64,000 bases of DNA from the NCBI GenBank assembly GCA_002421905.1, contig DISK01000006.1, positions 127,023 through 191,022 on the forward strand. Direction: 5' to 3'. The DNA is from Micavibrio sp. UBA6212. Its GTDB lineage: Bacteria; Pseudomonadota; Alphaproteobacteria; Micavibrionales; Micavibrionaceae. The notes beneath the pieces were generated by a model. That model made no database searches, was not told the DNA's origin, and saw only the letters and a program-made list of their open reading frames with translations. Of this stretch, positions 1-8,506 are shown in pieces; position 1 is the stretch's first letter, and every line of letters starts with the position of its first letter. Both the position numbers and the translations under genes were made by a program.

Positions 1-2
1 TT

Positions 3-674
3 ACTTTTGCAGCAAATGCGAATGCGGCATCAACCACCAGAACCGTTGAACTTTCCCAGCTCGATTTGTCCAAGCCATTGCCATCAGCTATATGCTTTAA
101 AGATAGCTCTAAGGGAACTGCAGTGAGTAAGATTATCACTGTAATGAAGGCAAGAAATCAGAAGTCTATTATTGTAGCAGATAAATACACACCTACAGGG
201 CAATTTGTGGAGATGTTTACATCGAACCTTGTTCAGGTTGACAAGGATATACCGAATTTGTTCGGTGAGGGGTACAATATTGCAGGCAGCAGTCCTTCGA
301 ATGTAGTTTCATCTGGGTATTGCATGAATAGGCTCCAATCAACCTATGTGGTTTATAATGAAGCTATTCAGAAAATCCCTGGATCCTTTGCGAAGGGAGA
401 GCTGGGGCAAGCTCTGAGCAACGCTTCCCAACAGGGAAGTAAATTTGCTTTTGGCGCTCTAACCGAGTTAGGGACACTTATGGCTGTTAGGTTTAATCCA
501 CAATCAAAGGATGGTGCTGTCCTTGCTTCTGATGGTGGGGGGAACAACACTGTGTTCTATGCCATAGGAAATGCTGGTTATTCAGCAAATCTAACAGCAG
601 ACGCAAGGAATGCCATCGGCTTGCCGCCAGTGGCTCAGGCAGCCGCACCTTCGGTTACCTTGGCTCGACGCTAG
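3..674 (+). CDS. Hypothetical secreted-looking protein, 5' end outside window
   Basis: The reading frame is open from the left edge, so the start lies upstream and only about 224 residues are visible. The first visible residues (TFAANANAASTTRTVELSQ) look like the end of a signal peptide with an alanine-rich cleavage region, so export is likely; this is inference. The rest is a mixed globular sequence ending in an alanine- and valine-rich tail (PPVAQAAAPSVTLARR). I recognise no family. Its TAG stop is followed directly by the stop of the opposite-strand gene, so the two genes converge with no spacer. Confidence 0.6.
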   Translation, partial: TFAANANAASTTRTVELSQLDLSKPLPSAICFKDSSKGTAVSKIITVMKARNQKSIIVADKYTPTGQFVEMFTSNLVQVDKDIPNLFGEGYNIAGSSPSNVVSSGYCMNRLQSTYVVYNEAIQKIPGSFAKGELGQALSNASQQGSKFAFGALTELGTLMAVRFNPQSKDGAVLASDGGGNNTVFYAIGNAGYSANLTADARNAIGLPPVAQAAAPSVTLARR

Positions 675-1961
675 TTAGAAGCTCATACCTGCTGCAGCTG
701 TGGTGTTTAAGGCGACTTGCAGAGGTGGTTTCTGAACCTCAGTGCCTGACGGTTCTAAGAGTTCTGCTTTGTTTTCTTTCATAAGTTCAAGATTTGATGG
801 GGTGGTGGACACAACTGTTTCGGGTGGTTTGTTGTTCTCTTGAAAGGCTTTTTTTACATCGACGACATTCCATGCCCCTTTCATGGAGGAGGATTCTGAT
901 ACAGAAAAGTTACCTTCCATCTTTGCCGTTTCAGTAGTCTGTTTTATGGAGCCTTTTGTACGGAATGAGTCTTTATAGCTGTCAAAACTGCTTGCTTCAT
1001 TCTTAGCCTGTTCAATCTGCATCTCATTTGCGTTGCCAATGCGCGACTCTTCGGTTGCGGCTGCTGTAAATCTTTGAGCAACGTCTACTCTCATTGAAGG
1101 GAGCTTTATACCGTTTGTCAGAGCTTCTTCAGCAGCTTTTTTGGCATAAATTTTGAACTCTTCAGATTGTTCAATTTGTTTTAGTTTGTCTTGTTCTGCT
1201 TTGGTGAGGTCGCGTTTTTTCTGTAGTTCTTTCAGACGAATATATTCGTCCGTTTCTTCGCGGCCTTTCTTGATGGTTTCTTCATCAACACCATCTTTTC
1301 TCATTTTCTCTTCAATTTTAGTGCGATTGGCTGGATCCTTGAGGAAGTTCATCACTTTTTGCAGGTCTTCACCAGATAGCTGTATCCCACCAAAATTGTG
1401 GGTGTCTTTGTTCCATTTCTCAAGGCGCATTTGCTCTTCCATGCGTTCTTCATGGATTTCGGACATAGCCTGTGCAAGATTCTGCATATTTTGTTCAGCT
1501 TGTTTTCTTCGGCGGGCATCAGGTGTGAGATCCTCATCATCCGCATCTTCAAAGCCTGTCGGAACAAATTGTGCAAGTTGCTGTTTGAGTTCGATATGAG
1601 AAAGATTAATCATGACATCATTGGCAAAGGCCAGAGCATCTGTTGCATGGCGTGATGCCAGCTCTTCCATAATTGGATTTTGCATGATGTTAAAAGTGGA
1701 GAGAGCTTCTCCGGAATCCATATCCGCGATAGATTCTTCTTGTTCACGATGGGACAAGCTTAGCCAATCTCTACTGTGAATATCTCTTTGGTTGAGGAGT
1801 TGAAAGGCCCCTGTTGCGAAGTCTTGAATATCGGTCTGGGAATGACGATCCAGCTCCAGCAGAGCAGGGTCTTTATTTGATCTGGCTGCCGCTTCTGATC
1901 CATTATCAAAAGCAGCCAGCTCCTCCGGCATTGCCGCTATGTTTTGTCCCAAGACCGCCAT
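675..1961 (-). CDS. Hypothetical charged, coiled-coil-rich protein
   Basis: 428 residues with no signal peptide or membrane segment. The middle (about residues 145-290) is extremely rich in Glu, Lys, Arg and Gln with long helical heptad-like stretches, so a coiled coil or elongated helical rod is likely. The N-terminal 130 residues are acidic and the C-terminal 100 are Ser/Thr/Lys-rich and probably disordered. The ATG is preceded by a strong GGGGGAG ribosome site. No family is recognised. Low-complexity helical content makes similarity searches prone to false hits. It stands alone, with 312 bases of AT-rich DNA upstream. Confidence 0.6.
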   Translation of the reverse strand: MAVLGQNIAAMPEELAAFDNGSEAAARSNKDPALLELDRHSQTDIQDFATGAFQLLNQRDIHSRDWLSLSHREQEESIADMDSGEALSTFNIMQNPIMEELASRHATDALAFANDVMINLSHIELKQQLAQFVPTGFEDADDEDLTPDARRRKQAEQNMQNLAQAMSEIHEERMEEQMRLEKWNKDTHNFGGIQLSGEDLQKVMNFLKDPANRTKIEEKMRKDGVDEETIKKGREETDEYIRLKELQKKRDLTKAEQDKLKQIEQSEEFKIYAKKAAEEALTNGIKLPSMRVDVAQRFTAAATEESRIGNANEMQIEQAKNEASSFDSYKDSFRTKGSIKQTTETAKMEGNFSVSESSSMKGAWNVVDVKKAFQENNKPPETVVSTTPSNLELMKENKAELLEPSGTEVQKPPLQVALNTTAAAGMSF

Positions 1962-2273
1962 TTTCTCCCCCCTAGATTTGGAAAAATCGGCTATTTAATT
2001 TTTGAAATTTATATATAGGAAAGGTATTTTTTCTCCCACACTTGGAGTATAGATCGCAGCTATTAAAGAATATGTAAATATGGATAAAATTTATTTCAAA
2101 TTCGAGCTATCGCGAATTTGAGCCAAAAACAGGCCGATTGGGGGAGTAAAATGCACCTGTATAATTATATTATGTATCAATAATTGATAGATTGCAACTT
2201 ATTATTCTGGGATTATTTTTCTGCCATAAGCAGGGCCATTCAAAATGCCGGAATGCTATGCGCAACATAAACA
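1962..2273. other. AT-rich intergenic region with a perfect inverted repeat
   Basis: About 310 bases without a convincing gene between two leftward genes. It must hold the promoter of the 428-residue gene. At 2096-2121 there are 9-base perfect arms, TCAAATTCG and CGAATTTGA, around an 8-base loop. No T-run follows, so an operator or a hairpin in the leader is more likely than a terminator. No box that I can assign to a known regulator was seen. Confidence 0.4.
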
Positions 2274-3587
2274 TCACGCCTGATTGGCAGCCTCACAATG
2301 GTCTTTCCATGTCATGATGCCGCCTGTGAGATTATAGGCACGACAGCCTAATGACCTTAAGTAACCCGCATAATATCTTGATTTCTCACCCACGGCACAA
2401 ATCAGCAGAACGGAAAGACTTCCTTGAAACGGATTTTGTCCATCAATCCATTTCTGGAATAATTCGAGAGGCATATTCACAGAATGCGGAATGTTGATAA
2501 GTTCAAAAGATTGCGCAGCACGTATATCAATTATTACGGATGAAGGGTTTTGTTTTTTCCAGTTTTCAAGATCCTGCGCTTCGAGTTCAAATTCTCCGGT
2601 CACGAGATCATCTTTGTACCGCGAAAGGGAATGCTCTTTTTCTGGCTCGGCAAAGATCTCAGGGCGCCGTTCTTTCAAATAAGAAATGTTCCATTCCATC
2701 CGGTCACAAGCGATAAAGACTGCAGTTTTCATTTCCGTAAGATTTTCATCAATCTCTTTCAGATAGCTAAGCGCACCAATATAACTTGCCCCTGCGGTGA
2801 CGCCGCACAAAACCCCACAGCGTCGATTAAGCTCTAGCATGCCATCCATAGCCCCTTCTTCTGTCACAGTTAGGAAGGTTTTATATTGGTCCCTTTTGAA
2901 TAGACCACTTTCCCACATTTGAGAAAGGCTCCTGACGCCGGGAAAAAAATGGTTCGGGGCGGGAACGACAGCTATTGTTTCGCACTCTGGATTTTCCTCT
3001 TTTAACCTCAACGTTATCCCAAGACTTGAGCCTGTGGTTCCAAGACCATTGAAGAAATAATCGACCTTGCCAAGATCCCTTACGATTTCCTCTCCCGTTG
3101 TTTCTTTATGATAGGCGGGGTTTTTGGGGTTGGTGAATTGGCTTGGAAAATATATTTCCCCGGGCTTTGATCGTGCTGTCCGCTCGATAATATATTGCGG
3201 ATCATTATTATCCGATGGATCGAAACAGTCATTAGCTCCTGAAATTTCCTCAATCTCTGCCCCCAGAATCTGCATGACGTTTTTTTGCTCTTCCACCCGC
3301 GAAAAGGCGCTAACCTGACGGAAGCGTATTCCATTCATGCTGGCGATCACTTGCAATGATTTTGCAGTATTTCCACTTGAATTCTCGAAAATGCTCATTC
3401 CTTTTGACTTAATCATCTCCAGATCATCTTTGAGCATTCCCCATGCTGTACGATCCTTGATTGATCCGAACGGATTGAGCATTTCGAGTTTCACATAGAG
3501 GTCAATATTTTTTAGCCCCGTTACATCTTTGCTCAATTTCAATATTGGTGTATTTCCGATCAGGTCTGTCATTGATTCTACGATCAT
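2274..3587 (-). CDS. Cysteine-synthase-like PLP enzyme fused to a rhodanese domain
   Basis: 437 residues. The first ~310 are a fold-II PLP enzyme of the cysteine synthase family: the Schiff-base lysine is in NPFGSIKDR (Lys44), the substrate loop is NSSGNTAKS (about 69-77) and the phosphate loop is GLGTTGSS (181-188). The last ~110 form a rhodanese domain with the active Cys397 in LLICAVGEKSR. Relatives of this PLP type include SbnA, which makes a diaminopropionate precursor in staphyloferrin B synthesis, as well as ordinary cysteine synthases. The substrate here is not known. It is 15 bases downstream of a PLP decarboxylase and belongs to the leftward arm of a Zur-box promoter, which suggests a role in zinc limitation (inference). 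A GAGG site precedes the ATG. Confidence 0.8.
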   Translation of the reverse strand: MIVESMTDLIGNTPILKLSKDVTGLKNIDLYVKLEMLNPFGSIKDRTAWGMLKDDLEMIKSKGMSIFENSSGNTAKSLQVIASMNGIRFRQVSAFSRVEEQKNVMQILGAEIEEISGANDCFDPSDNNDPQYIIERTARSKPGEIYFPSQFTNPKNPAYHKETTGEEIVRDLGKVDYFFNGLGTTGSSLGITLRLKEENPECETIAVVPAPNHFFPGVRSLSQMWESGLFKRDQYKTFLTVTEEGAMDGMLELNRRCGVLCGVTAGASYIGALSYLKEIDENLTEMKTAVFIACDRMEWNISYLKERRPEIFAEPEKEHSLSRYKDDLVTGEFELEAQDLENWKKQNPSSVIIDIRAAQSFELINIPHSVNMPLELFQKWIDGQNPFQGSLSVLLICAVGEKSRYYAGYLRSLGCRAYNLTGGIMTWKDHCEAANQA

Positions 3588-3602
3588 GGTTTTTTCCTCG
3601 AT

Positions 3603-5084
3603 TTATGCGGATATGGGTAGATAGTTCTTGTCATGGCCCCACTGAAATTTTCCATCTCTCTCCCTAATGGCCACTTTTTCTGCAACTGGATGCATAAGCA
3701 TTTCAGATTCGGTGAAATCCATCATGTAGGAGGCAGTATTGATAAAGGCGATGGCATCTCCTCGTTGAGGGAGACTATCAGGATAAATCTTGTTGTACTG
3801 AATCATGTCATAGGCCAGACAAAGATTCCCGATCAGATAAAATCCATTCCGGTTGATTTCCCTTCGATCGGATCTCGGAACAATAACCGGTTCACACAAA
3901 TTCTTGATTTGCAAGGAATGGATATTAGACCGGTTCATTTCAAGCCCGACCAATGTTTCACCCCAAGTGCTTTTTTTAAGGAACGCAACACGAGATAAAG
4001 TAATACCGCATTGATCCATCAATGCACGACCGGGTTCGACATAAAGCTCAAGCAGAGAGTCACGAATAATGCTGGCGAAAGTTGACTTTCCAAAGGCAAT
4101 GGCCTTTTGCCCTAATAGATAGTCAAGTTCATCGCCTTTCGTTCGGGCAGGGGCATGATCCATGAACAAGGGGCCGCCGACAACCACACCATTATGATCT
4201 TTGTAGCCCAATCCTCCGTTGTTCCACACCTGACTGTCCACCTTCCCGACAACAGATTTTTTCAAATATTCGATATAAGCGGCATAGTCTTCTGCGCTTT
4301 CGGCATACTGAATGGAAAATCCACCACCTATATCTATTCCTTTTGGAGCAAGACCTTTTTTGATTGCAGCAAACGTCAACTCCAAAGAATTTTCCATGGC
4401 AACCAGTTTTTGTTGGTCGTTGATATCATTGAGATGAAATGAAAAGCCCTTGAAATCTATGTTTTCTTTATTGGAAAACAACCAATCAAAAACCTGAGGA
4501 ATATCCTTGATATGCGTTCCGAATGTTCCGTCCTGCGGTGTGAAATGCATCCGCGGTGAGGAAAAGCCCGTAAGTCTGACCATCACCCGCGCTTTGCGAG
4601 ACAGACCTAATTTCCCATGTAAATCTTTAATCAAATGGAGCTCCGCTACGCTGTCTGCGTTGAGCAGAACATCCAGTTGCAGGCACTTCAGGATATAATC
4701 CACATTCTTTGGCCCTGTGGCTTCAATTCGATCTGGAGAAAATCCGGCTGCCAGAACATGCTCCAAAGAGCCAGATGAAGAGACATCTGCTCCAATATTA
4801 AAAAGGCTTGCTTTTCTGGCCAGAGCTTTAGATTTACATGGCTTGCTGGTGAAATATATTCGTCCCCTGAGAAGATGTTTTTTGTAAACATTTTCAAAGC
4901 TTTTGATATTCTCCTCAATGGCATCGGGAAAAATAACATTGAGTGGCGATCCAAATCCATTCAGCAAGTCATAAACCAGATCGGTTTTCTCAAGAAACCG
5001 GGATATTTGATCGCTTGTACGCGGGCGAAGCCTGATGGGCTTTTGATTTGTACCCGCAGCAACATTCTGAGTAAGAGACAGCAT
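3603..5084 (-). CDS. Fold-III PLP-dependent decarboxylase (Y4yA/SbnH-like)
   Basis: 493 residues resembling the ornithine/diaminopimelate decarboxylase family (alanine-racemase barrel). The PLP lysine is probably Lys81 in IYFTSKPCKSK. The phosphate-binding glycine loop is IGGGFSIQY, and the conserved EPGR element (YVEPGRALMD) and a C-terminal NTASYMMDF element are present. The divergent motif around the lysine and the extended N-terminus suggest the Y4yA-type subgroup rather than lysA; SbnH in staphyloferrin B synthesis is a functional parallel. Substrate unknown. It sits between the unknown 220-residue gene and the PLP/rhodanese fusion, so the two PLP enzymes probably act in one pathway (inference). 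Confidence 0.75.
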   Translation of the reverse strand: MLSLTQNVAAGTNQKPIRLRPRTSDQISRFLEKTDLVYDLLNGFGSPLNVIFPDAIEENIKSFENVYKKHLLRGRIYFTSKPCKSKALARKASLFNIGADVSSSGSLEHVLAAGFSPDRIEATGPKNVDYILKCLQLDVLLNADSVAELHLIKDLHGKLGLSRKARVMVRLTGFSSPRMHFTPQDGTFGTHIKDIPQVFDWLFSNKENIDFKGFSFHLNDINDQQKLVAMENSLELTFAAIKKGLAPKGIDIGGGFSIQYAESAEDYAAYIEYLKKSVVGKVDSQVWNNGGLGYKDHNGVVVGGPLFMDHAPARTKGDELDYLLGQKAIAFGKSTFASIIRDSLLELYVEPGRALMDQCGITLSRVAFLKKSTWGETLVGLEMNRSNIHSLQIKNLCEPVIVPRSDRREINRNGFYLIGNLCLAYDMIQYNKIYPDSLPQRGDAIAFINTASYMMDFTESEMLMHPVAEKVAIRERDGKFQWGHDKNYLPISA

Positions 5085-5168
5085 CTAACTCGCCTTACTC
5101 CAGAAAATTCGACAAAACTGTCACGGAAAGTTTTTTATGGTCATTCATAATATATGCCATTATTTGTC

Positions 5169-5831
5169 CTACGGGTCTTTGGGGGTGGGGGCTGTTTCAG
5201 GGATCATCATATTCAGATAAGGGAGAAGACCTTTATCTTTCAGAAAATCCATACGCTCGGAAGGTTTAAGTGCAGCCATATCTTTGAACAGAGCAGTCAT
5301 CTGGCTGTTTTGACTGGCCAAAGCTGTTAGAACGCTGCATGCAGGGCAGGAAACAGCGTGATAATGCTTCCCCATAACGCTATGTTTGTGATCGCGAAAA
5401 ATGCCGGAATGTTCGATATATCCGCGCCAGTCTTTGTGAAGGTTTTCGAGTTCTCGTGCGTACTCTTTCATGCCCAGACCATGATCCAGAGCCAATCCCA
5501 TATAGGCCGCACCGAACTCTGGGTACGAATCCATCAGACCCGATGTGACTTGCCACAAAATATTGCTGCGGCTTTCTGCAAGCCGCAATCCCCAAGGCTC
5601 GGGGTCGGAATCCTCGTAATAATCGGCGGGAAGTTTGCCTGTTTTGGCAAGATGCAATTCTTCATAAGGGCCGTGCAATCCTTGGTATCGTTCCGGGTCG
5701 TCTTTCTTCTCGGAAGCTTTGAACGCCACAAGATTCTTGAGGTCATCGTTTGAAATGAGGGGATCCGGCTGTGTTTTCAGTTTGAATACAGTCGCGGGAC
5801 GGGAATAGGGAATTGTGCCTCGTTTATTCAA
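5169..5831 (-). CDS. Hypothetical protein, first gene of the leftward Zur-linked operon
   Basis: About 220 residues, soluble, with no family recognised. It contains a central HGPYEELHLAKTG segment, several Trp/His-rich stretches (HKHSVMGKHYHAVSCPACS) and a CPAC motif that could bind metal or be redox active. I place the start at TTG 5831 because GGAG lies six bases upstream; a TTG at 5843 in the same frame would also work but almost touches the operator. The first Zur box begins 15 bases upstream, so zinc-dependent repression of this gene and the two PLP genes behind it is likely. An 84-base gap separates it from the decarboxylase. Confidence 0.6.
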   Translation of the reverse strand: MNKRGTIPYSRPATVFKLKTQPDPLISNDDLKNLVAFKASEKKDDPERYQGLHGPYEELHLAKTGKLPADYYEDSDPEPWGLRLAESRSNILWQVTSGLMDSYPEFGAAYMGLALDHGLGMKEYARELENLHKDWRGYIEHSGIFRDHKHSVMGKHYHAVSCPACSVLTALASQNSQMTALFKDMAALKPSERMDFLKDKGLLPYLNMMIPETAPTPKDP

Positions 5832-5845
5832 TTTTATCTCCAAAT

Positions 5846-5882
5846 GTTACTTTATAACACTTAATCTGTTATGTTATAACAT
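5846..5882. promoter_or_regulatory. Two tandem Zur boxes in a divergent promoter
   Basis: GTTACTTTATAAC lies at 5846-5858 and GTTATGTTATAAC at 5868-5880, the second continuing as ACAT to give a long palindrome. Both fit the Zur consensus of alpha- and gammaproteobacteria (a TGTTATAWTATAACA-like palindrome). The repeats are 22 bases apart, about two helical turns, so two dimers could bind the same face. They lie between the leftward unknown gene and the rightward operon containing zur itself, which fits autoregulation and coordinated zinc repression of both arms. Confidence 0.8.
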
Positions 5883-5940
5883 CTATTGACGCAAGCAAAA
5901 AATCAGACATAGTATAAAAAATTAAAAAAGGAGATTGGAT

Positions 5941-6156
5941 GTGAATACAAAACAGATTATTTTGACTGGTGCGGCTCTGGGCTTCACAATCCCGTCCGTG
6001 ATCGCAATTGGAACACTGGCCTTGACAATAAAGAAGGGCGCGTTGACCAAAGAGCAGTCTTTGGAGCAAAGTCATTATAAGATCAATTCCGGCTTGGCAG
6101 GATGCGGCTGCCCGTTCTGTCAGAAAGCAAATCAGGAAACCGGAAAATCTTCATGA
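5941..6156 (+). CDS. Small membrane-anchored protein with CGCPFC motif
   Basis: 71 residues from the GTG at 5941, which has AAAGGAGA eight bases upstream. An in-frame TTG at 5935 lies too close to that site. It has one N-terminal hydrophobic segment (about residues 6-27) and a short tail ending with GCGCPFCQKANQE, a possible metal-binding or thiol site. No family is recognised. The stop overlaps the zur start as ATGA, so the two are translationally coupled. It is the first gene after the Zur boxes, which suggests a role in zinc sensing, trafficking or envelope redox (inference). Confidence 0.65.
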   Translation: MNTKQIILTGAALGFTIPSVIAIGTLALTIKKGALTKEQSLEQSHYKINSGLAGCGCPFCQKANQETGKSS

Positions 6157-6632
6157 CCGACCACACACATCATGAAGCCTGTACAAACTGTACACACACG
6201 CATTCTTTAGGTGTTGCGCAAGATATTGCGCGTAAATCAGGGCATCGGTGGTCGGAGACACGGACGCAGGTCTATCATACACTTTTAATGGTGGACAAAC
6301 CTGTAACGGCTTACGAGCTTCTGGACATGGTCGCGGAAAAATACGAACGGGATGTAAAGCCTGCCAGTGTTTACAGATCATTGGATGCGCTAATAGATCT
6401 TGGAATAATTGCCAAAATCGAGAGCGCAAACGCGTTTGTTGCCTGCCAGAATCCGGAATGCGAACATCAGCATATTTTTCTGGTATGTGATCATTGCGGG
6501 CAGATTGACGAGATTTCGGATCATGGCATCAATCGTCAATTGTTGAAACAGGCCGCAGAACAGGGATTTGTTGCCCGAAAACAGATCCTTGAGCTTCATG
6601 GAGAATGCAAGGCCTGCCATATAGAAGGATAG
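6153..6632 (+). CDS. zur: Zinc uptake regulator, Fur family (Zur)
   Basis: 159 residues from the ATG at 6153 (ATGA overlap with the preceding gene). The N-terminus is His/Cys-rich (MTDHTHHEACTNCTHTH). A winged helix covers about residues 20-90 (RWSETRTQVYHTLL...VKPASVYRSLDAL), followed by the Fur dimer domain with HQHIFLVCDHCG and ECKAC. These two CxxC pairs form the structural zinc site of Fur/Zur proteins. The fragment CQNPECEHQHIF and the Zur boxes upstream favour Zur over Fur. It is expected to repress both arms of the locus when zinc is plentiful. Confidence 0.9.
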   Translation: MTDHTHHEACTNCTHTHSLGVAQDIARKSGHRWSETRTQVYHTLLMVDKPVTAYELLDMVAEKYERDVKPASVYRSLDALIDLGIIAKIESANAFVACQNPECEHQHIFLVCDHCGQIDEISDHGINRQLLKQAAEQGFVARKQILELHGECKACHIEG

Positions 6633-6637
6633 CTAAA

Positions 6638-7276
6638 GTGATCGAAATAAAAGATATGGAAGCTGGATATAACACTATCCCAAAAGTCAGAATTAAAAAT
6701 CTTGTCGTTGAAAAAGGAACATCTTGTTTAATCCGTGGCGAAAGTGGTTCAGGGAAAACAACCCTTCTGAATGCCATCTCCGGGCTGATAAAGCCTATCA
6801 AAGGACAAATTCAGATTAATCAGACAGATTTGTCCACCATACGTGATGAAAAGCTGGATCAGTGGAGAGGGGAAAAAATAGGTTTTGTATTCCAAACGCT
6901 ACATCTGGTTAAGCCTTTGACAGTCATGGAGAATATTTTGTTGGGGGCTTACGCTGCCGGAAAACCGCAGAGTAAAGAGTGGGCAGAACACTTGCTTGAG
7001 GAAACCGGACTTAAAGATTTCGGGAATAAACGCGCCCATGGAATTTCCCAAGGGCAGGCCCAAAGAGTTGCAATCGCCAGAGCATTGATGAATAAGCCCG
7101 CACTTATTCTGGCTGATGAGCCAACCTCTTCTTTGGATAACAAATCAACAGAACAGGTTGTGACCTTATTAACATCCTTATCAAAAGAGTATGGATCAAC
7201 ATTAATTGTCACCAGCCATGATAATCGGATTACCGCTTCGTTCGATCAGCTTTTAGAACTGGGAGTAATCGCATGA
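6638..7276 (+). CDS. ABC transporter ATP-binding protein (LolD/MacB type)
   Basis: 212 residues from the GTG at 6638, with AGAAGGA upstream; the gene follows zur by five bases. Walker A is GESGSGKTT (34-42), the signature is the variant ISQGQAQR, Walker B is ALILADEP, and the switch histidine is in VTSHD. The size and the pairing with an FtsX-type permease match the LolD/MacB group, which act on the outer face of the inner membrane rather than importing solutes. Similar ATPase-permease-DUF3299 sets are known as Zur-controlled operons in Pseudomonas (PA4063-4066 type) and Vibrio (zrg type); this parallel is recalled, not searched. Confidence 0.85.
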   Translation: MIEIKDMEAGYNTIPKVRIKNLVVEKGTSCLIRGESGSGKTTLLNAISGLIKPIKGQIQINQTDLSTIRDEKLDQWRGEKIGFVFQTLHLVKPLTVMENILLGAYAAGKPQSKEWAEHLLEETGLKDFGNKRAHGISQGQAQRVAIARALMNKPALILADEPTSSLDNKSTEQVVTLLTSLSKEYGSTLIVTSHDNRITASFDQLLELGVIA

Positions 7277-8499
7277 ACTGCAATCACCAAATCTCCTTGT
7301 GCAGACTACTCGGAGCCAATATCTCCTACAAACCATTATCAGCAGTCTTCAATATACTCCTGCTATCTGTCGGGGCAGCGGTAATTCTGACGATTTTACA
7401 TCTGAATAGCCTGATTGACAGCAGGTTTTCCCGTGATCTACAAGGGATTGATCTGGTTGTCAGCGGGAAGGGCTCGCCTTTGCAAATGATATTGGCCAAT
7501 GTATTTCATCTGGATAGTCCAACCGGAAATATTCCGATTAGCGAAGCCAGAGAACTGGAAAAAAATCCCTTGATTAAATTATCCATACCATTGGCTTATG
7601 GAGATAATTACAACGGACACCGGATTGTTGGGACAACACCGGACTATATAACCCATTACAAAGGAAAAATTTTCCAAGGTCGTATATTTTCTTCACCGAT
7701 GGAAGTTGTTATCGGTGGCGATGTTGCCCAAAAATTTCACCTCAAAATAGGGGAGGAGATTGTTGGGGCTCATGGTCTGGTCAATAGCGATGATCGGCAC
7801 ACGGATCAGCCCTATATTGTTGTCGGTATTATCGAGTCAAATGGGAGCGTTCTGGACAGGCTGGTACTTACACCAGTTGAAAGTGTCTGGCACGTCCATG
7901 AACACCCTGATGAAGATGATTCTGAAGAAACAGCCTATAAGCAGACACATCCGGAAGAGGAATTGACGGCTTTGCTAATTTCTTACAAATCACCTTTAGC
8001 GGCAGCCCAATTGCCTAGACTGGTGAATAACAGCGGTTCTATGCAAGCGGCCAGTCCGGCATTCGAAGTTGCCCGTTTGACAAAATTAATGGGAACGGGG
8101 CAGGATATTTTGTCAGCTTTTGGATATCTGCTCTTGGCTTTCTCGGGGCTCAGCCTGTTTATCGCGCTGTATAATGCCGTTCAGGATCGGGAATATGATA
8201 TTGCTCTTATGCGAGTGATGGGACTCTCCAAATCAAAAATATTTGGCCTTATTCTTTCGGAAACACTGTTTTTGGGGGTGGTTGGTGCTGTGATCGGGGT
8301 TTTTCTTTCCCAGCTTTTTATCCGTTTGACCGCGGGTTGGATTTATGTCGAGAAGGGATTGGTTCTATCAGCCCCACTTCCTGGAATATTGGAAATTTAT
8401 GTCGTATCAGCTATCTTGCTCATCAGTTTGGTAGCAGGTCTTATTCCGGCATTAATGGCCCGTCAAACCGATATTGTAAAAACCCTTGCAAGAATGTGA
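7273..8499 (+). CDS. ABC transporter permease, FtsX/MacB family
   Basis: 408 residues, start overlapping the ATPase stop as ATGA. One transmembrane helix lies near residues 22-45, then a ~230-residue periplasmic domain (MacB core-like), then three C-terminal helices (about 275-400) with the usual REYDIALMRVMGLSKSKIF coupling loop. The periplasmic domain contains an unusual acidic/histidine stretch, WHVHEHPDEDDSEE, that could bind zinc. With the ATPase it probably couples ATP hydrolysis to a periplasmic event, such as handling of a metal-binding lipoprotein or chelator. The substrate is unknown. Confidence 0.8.
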   Translation: MNCNHQISLCRLLGANISYKPLSAVFNILLLSVGAAVILTILHLNSLIDSRFSRDLQGIDLVVSGKGSPLQMILANVFHLDSPTGNIPISEARELEKNPLIKLSIPLAYGDNYNGHRIVGTTPDYITHYKGKIFQGRIFSSPMEVVIGGDVAQKFHLKIGEEIVGAHGLVNSDDRHTDQPYIVVGIIESNGSVLDRLVLTPVESVWHVHEHPDEDDSEETAYKQTHPEEELTALLISYKSPLAAAQLPRLVNNSGSMQAASPAFEVARLTKLMGTGQDILSAFGYLLLAFSGLSLFIALYNAVQDREYDIALMRVMGLSKSKIFGLILSETLFLGVVGAVIGVFLSQLFIRLTAGWIYVEKGLVLSAPLPGILEIYVVSAILLISLVAGLIPALMARQTDIVKTLARM

Positions 8500-8506
8500 T
8501 TCATAA

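Noticed and set aside
1153..1655. Long open frames antisense to the coiled-coil gene
   Set aside because: Cys/Ser/Phe-rich translation typical of the shadow of a Glu/Lys-rich gene; no start signal.
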